A stretch of DNA of 15,437 nucleotides from Alphaproteobacteria bacterium (GTDB lineage: Bacteria; Pseudomonadota; Alphaproteobacteria; UBA7887): positions 1-15,437 of the forward strand of contig JANQOH010000159.1 of NCBI GenBank assembly GCA_028289725.1. Direction: 5' to 3'. Below are positions 5,853 to 12,699 of the stretch, piece after piece. A program made the translations under genes and the position numbers. The notes under the pieces were generated by a model. The model saw nothing but the letters and a program-made list of their open reading frames with translations, was not told the origin of the DNA and did no database searches. Numbering within the stretch: the first letter of the stretch is position 1; every line of letters starts with the position of its first letter.

Positions 5853-8051
5853 CTATGCCGTCGCGGGTTCCACAATAGGCACGTCGCGCTCCCTTTCACG
5901 CCGTTTGCGTTGGGCGACGAGTGGCGGGCAGACATGCTCGTCGTAATAGGCGACCTGGCAATCGAGGCAATAGAAGCACTCGTTCATGTTGATCTTGCCG
6001 CTGGGTTCGATCGCCTGGATCGGACATTTGTGCGCGCAGAGCTGACACGGACTGCCGCACTCGGCGCGGCGCCTCAGGAATTTCAGCGGGCGTAAGCGGA
6101 GCTTGCCACCGATCGCCATGGCCGCCCCGAGCGGACAAATGAAGCGGCAGAAAAACCGTTCGATGAACAGACCTGCCACGAGCAGCGTCACGGCATAAAG
6201 CACATAGGGCCATTCGCGAATGAAATAGAGCGAGATTGCGGTTTTGAAGGGTTCGACCTCGGCGGCCTTGCCGGCATCGACCATGGAAATGAACGACAAG
6301 ACCACGAGCACCGCCAATACCGCGTATTTCACCGGCCACATCATGCGGTGCACGCGAAATGACGGGCGCCATTCCGGTATCCGAAGCGCGCGCGCCGCTT
6401 TGGCCAGCAATTCCTGGAGCGCGCCGAAGGGACACAGCCAACCGCAAAACACGCCGCGTCCCCAAAGCACGAACGTGACGACGACGAACAGGATCAACAC
6501 GGCGATCAGCGGATCCGACATGAACACGTCGAAACTGAAATCGCCGACCGCCGCCTGAAGCCAGGTCAGCACGTTGACGATGGTCACCTGAGCGCCGGCG
6601 ATCCACCCGAGCCACACCAAAACGAAGGCGAGATACCCCAATCGGATCGCGGTGAATAATTTCGGCCGACGGGTCAGCTGTTCCATGAACAACAGAATCC
6701 CGGTCAACACGATCAACGCGGCGATCAAAATGCCGATGTTCGTCGATTGCGCCTGCCAGGCCGCGAGCCAGATCGGCCCGTCATTGAGCGGCGCGGACGC
6801 CACCTTTGTCGGCCGCACGATGTAGGTCTCGGCCAGCGCATAGTCCGCGCCAAACACGGCGCTGTCGGCACCATTGCGATCCGAGACCACCAATTCCAAC
6901 CGCCACGGCGCAAGCGGGTCGATGCCCTCGTCCGCCTTGAGCCAATAGAGTCCGATTTGGGTGAACGCCGGTTTGTCCTTGCCCGGAAGGAAATTGATGA
7001 AGCGGTACTGTTCGCGCGTTAGCGGAAAAATTTTGCCGTTTTGCGCGATGCGTATGCGGTCGAGCGCGCCGCTGACCTGCAGCTTGTGCTGATCGAACAA
7101 ATACGGTCCGCGCGCCATCATGAGCACCATCAGGTCGCGATGGTCCCGGCCGCTGACGAACATGTTGTATTTGCGCTCGCCAAACAGATTTCGTCCGATG
7201 GTCGGCGCGGTTACCGGCGCGAAGTAGAGGTCGGTGATCAGGGCCTCGCCGGTCGATTCATCCGTCCGCGGCACGGTCAGACCGAGCAATTGTTCGTTCG
7301 TCGCCAGGTCCGGATCTGTCACGCTTGACTCGGCAAGCTCGGCTTCGGTCACGCGCAATCGTCCGACCGACCCGTCCGCGACCAGTGCCGGAAATCCGAC
7401 GTCGACGAAGCCGATTAAATCGACCATGGGCTCATCGCTCAGCGTAAAGCCCCGGCCCTGCGCCACCTTGCGCGCGGCATTGATAATGGCGTCGTTGAAT
7501 AGCACGGCACTAATCGTGGCCGCGCTGATGCCGTCGATGGTTCCCGGTTCCTCTACCCGCGTTGTCCGCACACGGATAGGTTCGCGAATATCGATGCCCG
7601 GAAACTGCGAAATGAAGCGGGGCACGCGCTCCTGCAGCATATAAAGATCGATGATCGGCTCATTGTGCTCGACAATGTCGATGCCGCTCAGCGTGCCATC
7701 CAGGCGCAAACCGACCGCTATATAGAAGGGCTGCGAGGAAAAGCCGAGCGAGCGCGTCGCGTCGATGGTCAGGAACATGTAGCCTTCGAGCCGGTCATCG
7801 ACATAGACCGGTGCGGCCGGCGGCGTACCGTCCAAGGAGTCGATGCTGGTCGCGCCGGCAAACAATGTTTGGGCGCGTTCCAATGTCACCCATTCCGCGC
7901 CCATGTCCTTGTCGTTCCAGCGCGCGAGTGTCGCGTCGACACCGACCGTCGGGCCGTCGTCGGCCGCTTGCTCGGGCGGATCATCCGCCCAGGCGACGGA
8001 TGCGGCGAACAACAGCGAGACCGCCCAAAATATCGCCACCAGTCGGGCCAT
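5853..8051 (-). CDS. NosR/NirI-type membrane flavo-iron-sulfur protein (copy 1)
   Basis: A 732-residue NosR/NirI family protein, close to the usual length. In order: Sec signal peptide ending AWA; periplasmic FMN-binding domain with the flavinylation motif DGISAAT (T179 the likely FMN-phosphodiester site); about five membrane segments near residues 440-457, 470-490, 515-532, 574-591 and 614-631; two CxxxCP motifs (C536/C540 and C635/C639); and a ferredoxin-like tail with CysSets C665, C669, C672, C676 and C692, C695, C698, C708 for two [4Fe-4S] clusters. Known relatives pass electrons across the membrane to periplasmic reductases such as N2O reductase. The start follows AAAGGAG at seven bases. 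It lies 19 bases after its paralogue, surely in one operon. No nosZ, nir or apbE gene is present here, so I give no gene symbol. Confidence 0.93.
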   Translation of the reverse strand: MARLVAIFWAVSLLFAASVAWADDPPEQAADDGPTVGVDATLARWNDKDMGAEWVTLERAQTLFAGATSIDSLDGTPPAAPVYVDDRLEGYMFLTIDATRSLGFSSQPFYIAVGLRLDGTLSGIDIVEHNEPIIDLYMLQERVPRFISQFPGIDIREPIRVRTTRVEEPGTIDGISAATISAVLFNDAIINAARKVAQGRGFTLSDEPMVDLIGFVDVGFPALVADGSVGRLRVTEAELAESSVTDPDLATNEQLLGLTVPRTDESTGEALITDLYFAPVTAPTIGRNLFGERKYNMFVSGRDHRDLMVLMMARGPYLFDQHKLQVSGALDRIRIAQNGKIFPLTREQYRFINFLPGKDKPAFTQIGLYWLKADEGIDPLAPWRLELVVSDRNGADSAVFGADYALAETYIVRPTKVASAPLNDGPIWLAAWQAQSTNIGILIAALIVLTGILLFMEQLTRRPKLFTAIRLGYLAFVLVWLGWIAGAQVTIVNVLTWLQAAVGDFSFDVFMSDPLIAVLILFVVVTFVLWGRGVFCGWLCPFGALQELLAKAARALRIPEWRPSFRVHRMMWPVKYAVLAVLVVLSFISMVDAGKAAEVEPFKTAISLYFIREWPYVLYAVTLLVAGLFIERFFCRFICPLGAAMAIGGKLRLRPLKFLRRRAECGSPCQLCAHKCPIQAIEPSGKINMNECFYCLDCQVAYYDEHVCPPLVAQRKRRERERDVPIVEPATA

Positions 8052-8070
8052 AGACACTCCTTTGCGTCCT

Positions 8071-10329
8071 TTACCGGTCGGGCGCGGCCGCCGGCTCAAT
8101 AACATGCACCAAATCGGGCGCCGCCGCCTCCAGCCTTTTACGCCGTTTGATCAGCGGCGGACACTGATGTGCATCGTAGTAGACCACCTGGCAATCGAGA
8201 CAGTAGAAACATTCATTCATGTCGATGCGGCCGTCTGGCTGAATGGCCCGAACAGGGCACGCGCTCTCGCAACGGCTGCAAGGGTTGCCGCATTCGGCCC
8301 GCCGTTTGAGCCAATCGAACATCCGAAACCGCCCCAGGATGGCGAGGCCTGCACCCAGCGGGCAGATAAAGCGGCAATAAAAACGCTCGACCGTCAGACC
8401 AATGGCGAGCAGCACAACGGCATAAAGCACGGCCGGCCACGGCGCGTCGAACCGGAACGTGATCGCCGCCTTAAAAGGTTCAACGCCGGACGCGGCGTAG
8501 GCGAGATCCACCGCGTAGAACGTCAGCCCGACAAGCGCGATGAAGATGAGATATTTCACCGCCTTCAGACGTTCGGCGATGGCCGGAGGGATCTCGTATT
8601 GGGGAACTCGCAAAAAGACAGCAAGCCGATTTAGCAGCTCTTGAAACGCGCCGAAAGGACACAGCCACCCGCAAAACGCCGCCCGCCCCCATAGGATTAC
8701 GGATACCGCGACGAATGCGGTCAGCAGGAAGATCAACGGTTCCATCAGGAAGAAAGCCCAATCGACGCCCGCGCCCAGGGACTGCACCCAATTGAGCACG
8801 TGAATGACGCTCAACTGCGCGCTCGCCACCCAGCCGATCCAAACAAGGGTCCAGGCCAAGAAACCGACCCGCAGCGCGACGTGAAGACGCGGCCGCCGCA
8901 CGATCGCCTCTTGCAAAGACAAGATAAGCAGCAGTGCGGCCAAAGACGCACCAAGCAGAATGAGCGATCGCTCTTGTTCGCGCCATTGCGCGCGCCAGTC
9001 GGGCCCAGCGGGCACGGCGCTGGTCTCCGCCCCTTCTGTGGCGACGTTCGCCGTCTCCTCTGCCTCTTCCGTGAGCGTCGCAAAGGCAATCGGCGGTGGC
9101 GGATCAGCACCGACCGGCGGCGGATCGCCGATCACATACCAGCCCGGCAGGGCATATGGCACAGACACAACCGGCCCCAAGTCGGTCTCGCTTTCCCCGG
9201 AAATTGCCAATTCGAGACGCCAAGGCAAGGTCGGATCAAGGCCCTCGCTGGACGAAAAATGGAACATGCCCTGCGTGACACCGTCGGGCAGATCGGCGAT
9301 GTCGAAGTACTGAATCGGCTCATAACGATCCAGGGTCAGGCGATAGGTCCGTTCCCCTTGAACAATCTGCATCGCCGGAAGCGATGGCTGTTCAGCATCA
9401 GGCATGGGCAAAACCGGATAAGCGCCGCGCGTCGCGACAAAAATGGTCGAGTCCGCGAGCGACCGTCCGACCGCGAAACGCCGGTAACCGCGACGCCCCA
9501 ACAAATTGATGCCGATGCCCGACGGATTGATCAGCGCCGTCCAGATTTCGAGGAACGGCGCTTCAGCGTCACTGCTGTTTACGGTTGGCGGCGGCGCCCG
9601 ATCGGGCTCGCCTGCGTAGAGCTCGGCAATGTCCGCCTGGCTTATGCGCAACGTTTCTAGGGAACCGTCGGCGACCATGCTGGGCCAAGATTGTTCTTCG
9701 AACTGCTCCATTTCCAGACGCCGCGACACGCCAGTCGCACTCAGTTCTATACCGCGCGCCGCTGCCACCATGCGCGCGCCGCGAATGATCGAGTCGGCGA
9801 ACAGCATCGAGCTCGTGGTAATCCGGCTGATGCCGTCGATTTCAGTTTCAGCGGTCGAGCGCGTGCCTTCGCGAACCGATCCGTCGAATAGCACCCGTAA
9901 GCCGCCGCGCACGTCATGCCCAACGAATTGCGCGAGATACTCGATGAAATCGTCGTCGTCGCGGCCGAGTAGGGTAATCGGCTCGACATGCCACGCGAGA
10001 TGGGTGCCTGTCAGCCGGCCTTCCAGGTCGAAAGCGGCGAGGACGTGAAAAGGCTTGCGGGAATAGCCAACCGCCTTGGTGGTATCAAAGGTGTCGAAGG
10101 CGTAGCCAATCAGGTCGTCGCCGGCATAGAGCGGGATCGCCGGTGGATCACCCTCTACCTCGCCGTATCGATCGGCCGCCGGGTTGAGGTTCCCCAGCGC
10201 TTTCTTAACAAGGAACCGCTCGACATAGGTCCCGCTTGGTCCCGGTCGCGGCTGTTTGGCCGCAAAAGCCTCTGTCGCGCAGGCAAAATGCCAGAGCGCG
10301 AGGCACAAAAGAAACACTGTGCGCGCCAA
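8071..10329 (-). CDS. NosR/NirI-type membrane flavo-iron-sulfur protein (copy 2)
   Basis: A 752-residue paralogue of the next gene with the same order of parts: signal peptide, periplasmic FMN-binding domain, about five membrane segments, CGWLCP (C553/C557), CRFICP (C652/C656) and a C-terminal pair of [4Fe-4S] sites (C680, C684, C687, C691; C707, C710, C713, C723). The flavin motif reads DGISRIT with T171 aligned to the modified threonine, but Arg-Ile replaces the small residues usual before it. A Pro/Glu/Ala-rich linker of about 40 residues precedes the first inner helix and is missing in the other copy. Start: TTG at 10329 gives a signal peptide beginning MARTVFLL, matching the paralogue's MARLVAIF; the frame stays open to a GTG at 10434 that has no ribosome site and would crowd the divergent gene. 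First gene of a two-gene operon; the electron acceptor is unknown. Confidence 0.9.
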   Translation of the reverse strand: MARTVFLLCLALWHFACATEAFAAKQPRPGPSGTYVERFLVKKALGNLNPAADRYGEVEGDPPAIPLYAGDDLIGYAFDTFDTTKAVGYSRKPFHVLAAFDLEGRLTGTHLAWHVEPITLLGRDDDDFIEYLAQFVGHDVRGGLRVLFDGSVREGTRSTAETEIDGISRITTSSMLFADSIIRGARMVAAARGIELSATGVSRRLEMEQFEEQSWPSMVADGSLETLRISQADIAELYAGEPDRAPPPTVNSSDAEAPFLEIWTALINPSGIGINLLGRRGYRRFAVGRSLADSTIFVATRGAYPVLPMPDAEQPSLPAMQIVQGERTYRLTLDRYEPIQYFDIADLPDGVTQGMFHFSSSEGLDPTLPWRLELAISGESETDLGPVVSVPYALPGWYVIGDPPPVGADPPPPIAFATLTEEAEETANVATEGAETSAVPAGPDWRAQWREQERSLILLGASLAALLLILSLQEAIVRRPRLHVALRVGFLAWTLVWIGWVASAQLSVIHVLNWVQSLGAGVDWAFFLMEPLIFLLTAFVAVSVILWGRAAFCGWLCPFGAFQELLNRLAVFLRVPQYEIPPAIAERLKAVKYLIFIALVGLTFYAVDLAYAASGVEPFKAAITFRFDAPWPAVLYAVVLLAIGLTVERFYCRFICPLGAGLAILGRFRMFDWLKRRAECGNPCSRCESACPVRAIQPDGRIDMNECFYCLDCQVVYYDAHQCPPLIKRRKRLEAAAPDLVHVIEPAAAPDR

Positions 10330-10475
10330 AACCGTCCCAACCCTATCGTCCCGGCCTTCTCTGGGCCTGATGGACGCGGACGATAGCCCATGCGAGGATC
10401 GGGGGCGAGTCCGGAGCCGATGCGCCCGCGCCACAAATCCGATATTCTCGTGTCGAGTGGATTGGAGGCATTGCC

Positions 10476-12200
10476 ATGCACGACCTGGTCATTCGAAACG
10501 GCACGATTGTTGACGGTACCGGCGCCCCCAAAAGGACCGGAGATATCGCGATTCAGGGCGGTTTGATCGCCAGCGCGGACGGCAAGGCCGGACCGGGAAA
10601 GCGCGAAATGGACGCCGACGGCGCGATTGTGTCGCCAGGCTGGGTCGACGTGCATACGCATTATGACGGGCAGGCGACCTGGGATCCGCTGATTTCACCA
10701 TCCTGCTGGCATGGCGTGACCACGGTGATGATGGGCAATTGCGGCGTCGGATTCGCGCCGGTGAAGCCGGATTCTCATGACTGGCTGATCGGGCTGATGG
10801 AAGGCGTGGAAGACATTCCGGGCACCGCGCTCGCGGAGGGCATACCGTGGGGCTGGGAAAGCTTCGGCGAGTATCTGGACGCGCTAGAAGCGCAACCGCG
10901 CGCGGTCGACGTCGCGACGCAGGTCCCGCACGGCGCGGTCCGCGCGTATGTCATGGGTCAGCGCGGCGCCGATTGTGAAATCGCGACGGCGGACGATATC
11001 GATGCCATGGCCGCAATCGTGCGCGAGGGCGTACGGGCGGGCGCCTTCGGCTTCACGACGTCCCGCACCGAATTGCACCGGACGGTCGATGGCAAGCCGG
11101 TGCCTGAAATGTATGCGGACACCGACGAGTTGATCGGCATCGGACGCGCGCTGCGCGATGTCGGGCGCGGCACCTTCGGACTCGTGACCGACTTCAAGGA
11201 TGTCGACGCCGAATTCGATTGGATGCGCAAACTGGCGAAGGAGTCACAGCGGCCGGTTTGGTTCCTAATGGCGCAAACGGACCGCCATCCGGATATGTGG
11301 CGCGATCTCGCCGCACAGTGCCAAAGCGCGCGTGACGACGGCGCCGACATCACCGCTCAAGTCGCCGCGCGGCCTATCGGCGTGCTGCTTGGCCTCGAAG
11401 CACGAATGAACCCGTTTTCGACGCGCGCGGCCTATCGCGAAATTGCGCACTTGCCGCTCAAAGACCGCGTGGAGGCAATGCGCAATCCTGAAAGACGGCG
11501 CGCAATCATCGACGAGCAGGTCGAACACAAGGATCCCATCGGCCGCGCCATCGCACGCGATTTCAACAAGATGTTTCCGTTGATGGATCCGCCCGATTAC
11601 GAGCCTGCGGCGGATACGAGCTTCGCGGCGATCGCGGAGCGCGAAGGACGCGCGGCGGCGGACCTCGTCTATGACCACTTGTTAAGCGATGACGGACACG
11701 CCTTGATTTTCTTCCCGTTGTTCAATTACGCGCGCGGTGACCACGAAGACATTCGCGCAATGATGCAGCACGACGTCACCATGGTCGGGCTCGGCGACGG
11801 CGGTGCACACTGCAGTGTGATCTGCGATGCGAGCAATCCGACGTACTTGGTCAGCCACTGGGCACGGGGCCGTACACGCGGCGAAAAACTGCCGCTCGAA
11901 TGGCTCGTTCACCAGCAAACGGGGCGGCCCGCCGGCTATTTCGGCTTCCACGATCGCGGCGTGCTCGCGCCCGGCAAGCGTGCCGACATCAACATCATCG
12001 ACTTCGACGCCCTGATGCCGCGCAAACCGGAAATCGTCTACGACCTACCGACCGGCGGCCGCCGCTTCATTCAACGCGCCGACGGCTATCGCACAACCAT
12101 GGTCGCCGGTACGGTCACGTTTGAGAATGGCGAACACACCGGCGCACTGCCCGGCACCCTCCTCCGCGCCACCGACGCGACCGCTATGGCGGCGGAGTAA
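10476..12200 (+). CDS. Amidohydrolase, N-acyl-D-amino-acid deacylase-like
   Basis: A 574-residue metal-dependent amidohydrolase of the D-aminoacylase (N-acyl-D-amino acid/N-acyl-D-glutamate deacylase) group. Seen: the beta-strand-1 metal motif HTHYDGQ (H60, H62), NCGVGFAP with C89 matching the bridging cysteine of D-aminoacylase, and GLGDGGAHC with the catalytic D441. The C-terminal ADINIIDFD closes the small beta-sandwich domain. The His residues expected on strands 5 and 6 are not evident: their places read GLVTDFKD and WFLMAQTD, so metal binding or substrate may differ from true D-aminoacylase. No signal peptide is seen, hence cytoplasmic. The start is firm, with TGGAGG eight bases before the ATG. 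The gene is divergent from the NosR-like pair and followed by the DUF559 cassette. Confidence 0.9.
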   Translation: MHDLVIRNGTIVDGTGAPKRTGDIAIQGGLIASADGKAGPGKREMDADGAIVSPGWVDVHTHYDGQATWDPLISPSCWHGVTTVMMGNCGVGFAPVKPDSHDWLIGLMEGVEDIPGTALAEGIPWGWESFGEYLDALEAQPRAVDVATQVPHGAVRAYVMGQRGADCEIATADDIDAMAAIVREGVRAGAFGFTTSRTELHRTVDGKPVPEMYADTDELIGIGRALRDVGRGTFGLVTDFKDVDAEFDWMRKLAKESQRPVWFLMAQTDRHPDMWRDLAAQCQSARDDGADITAQVAARPIGVLLGLEARMNPFSTRAAYREIAHLPLKDRVEAMRNPERRRAIIDEQVEHKDPIGRAIARDFNKMFPLMDPPDYEPAADTSFAAIAEREGRAAADLVYDHLLSDDGHALIFFPLFNYARGDHEDIRAMMQHDVTMVGLGDGGAHCSVICDASNPTYLVSHWARGRTRGEKLPLEWLVHQQTGRPAGYFGFHDRGVLAPGKRADINIIDFDALMPRKPEIVYDLPTGGRRFIQRADGYRTTMVAGTVTFENGEHTGALPGTLLRATDATAMAAE

Positions 12201-12222
12201 AGTGACCTAATAGTCGAGGCAG

Positions 12223-12261
12223 TCACCCCCACCCAACCCTCCCCCATCAAGGGGGAGGGCT
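12223..12261 (+). repeat. Left 39-bp inverted repeat with internal hairpin
   Basis: This copy begins TCACCCCCACCCAACC and contains a perfect 9-bp stem: CCCTCCCCC (12237-12245) with GGGGGAGGG (12251-12259) around ATCAA. Its reverse complement matches 12635-12673 at 38 of 39 positions. It begins 22 bases after the amidohydrolase stop and ends 24 bases before the DUF559 start. Its form, a G/C hairpin plus a conserved tail, is that of a REP-like dispersed element. It could also end the amidohydrolase transcript. Confidence 0.9.
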
Positions 12262-12285
12262 AATCACTGGGGATCAGGGCATCTC

Positions 12286-12633
12286 ATGTCCATAAAGCGC
12301 GCCCGCCTATTGCGAACACGCTCGACCGATGCGGAGAGACGCCTTTGGGCGCGATTGCGCAAAAATCAAATAAGTGACTGCAAATCCCGACGACAGGCGC
12401 CAATCGGTCCCTACATCGTCGATTTCGTTTGCTACCTGCCCAAAATCGTCATCGAAGTCGACGGCAGCCAACATGCTTGGAAAGAGGGATCTACCTCTGA
12501 CGCCAAGCGCGATCAATGGCTTCGTTCGGAAGGATTCTCCGTGCTTCGCTTTTGGAACTCTGATGTGCATTCAAACATCGACGGAGTCCTCACTCGAATC
12601 CAAGAAGAAATCATCAAAAAACGCCGCACGTGA
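12286..12633 (+). CDS. DUF559 protein, Vsr-like endonuclease fold
   Basis: A 115-residue DUF559-domain protein. Family signatures are clear: the N-terminal RxLR with TDAERRLWARLR (about residues 12-25), RRQAPIGPYIVDF (R35, Q37, D46), IEVDGSQH (E57, D59, H63), and a C-terminal DQWLRSEGFSVLRFWNSDV. D46 and E57 with the later basic residues fit a PD-(D/E)xK/Vsr-type nuclease core, so DNA cleavage or nicking is likely, though DUF559 activity is largely uncharacterised. The length is normal for a single-domain member and it looks intact. A modest AGGG lies seven bases before the ATG. The stop codon is one base from the right repeat. Codon use is more A/T-rich than adjacent genes, which suggests transfer. 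Confidence 0.9.
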   Translation: MSIKRARLLRTRSTDAERRLWARLRKNQISDCKSRRQAPIGPYIVDFVCYLPKIVIEVDGSQHAWKEGSTSDAKRDQWLRSEGFSVLRFWNSDVHSNIDGVLTRIQEEIIKKRRT

Positions 12634-12634
12634 A

Positions 12635-12673
12635 AGCCCCCCCCCTTGATGGGGGAGGGTTGGGTGGGGGTGA
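12635..12673 (-). repeat. Right 39-bp inverted repeat with internal hairpin
   Basis: Inverted copy of the left repeat, differing at one base (C at 12640, where the left copy's complement has T), which leaves one mismatch in the internal stem formed by 12637-12645 and 12651-12659. It starts one base after the DUF559 stop and ends 26 bases before the CoxL-like stop. It may also act as the DUF559 transcript's terminator. Confidence 0.9.
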
Positions 12674-12699
12674 ACGCATTGCGGGTAAGTGCTTTGCCG

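Larger units (their letters stand above)
12223..12673 (+). mobile_element. Inverted-repeat-bounded DUF559 cassette, putative miniature mobile element
   Basis: A 451-bp unit made of one small nuclease-like gene and a 39-bp inverted repeat on each side (38 of 39 identical). It occupies the gap between the stop codons of two convergent genes without disrupting either. The gene inside is visibly more A/T-rich than its neighbours. No transposase gene and no clear target-site duplication are seen, so the class of element is open. The layout recalls REP/RAYT elements, in which a gene for a DNA-processing enzyme is flanked by REP hairpins. The structure is observed; mobility is inferred. Confidence 0.55.

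Noticed and set aside
5896..6615. Minus-strand open frame of 239 codons
   Set aside because: Same-strand shadow of NosR-like copy 1 in another frame; the cysteine motifs are found only in the real frame.
7843..8634. Plus-strand open frame of 263 codons
   Set aside because: Opposite both NosR-like genes and crosses their junction; low-complexity Arg/Pro/Ala composition typical of antisense frames in G+C-rich DNA.
8800..9660. Plus-strand open frame of 286 codons
   Set aside because: Fully antisense to the periplasmic and early membrane part of NosR-like copy 2; no domain signature.
5853..10329. Naming the pair nosR or nirI
   Set aside because: No denitrification genes are in the window and the family also includes proteins with other partners, so only the family name is supported.
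12223..12673. CRISPR array or toxin-antitoxin locus around the G/C repeats
   Set aside because: Only two copies, in inverted orientation, with one gene between them; no spacer series, and no second small gene for an antitoxin.
12216..12680. Target-site duplication flanking the DUF559 cassette
   Set aside because: The bases just outside the two repeats (GGCAG on the left, ACGCA on the right) do not match, so no duplication is claimed.
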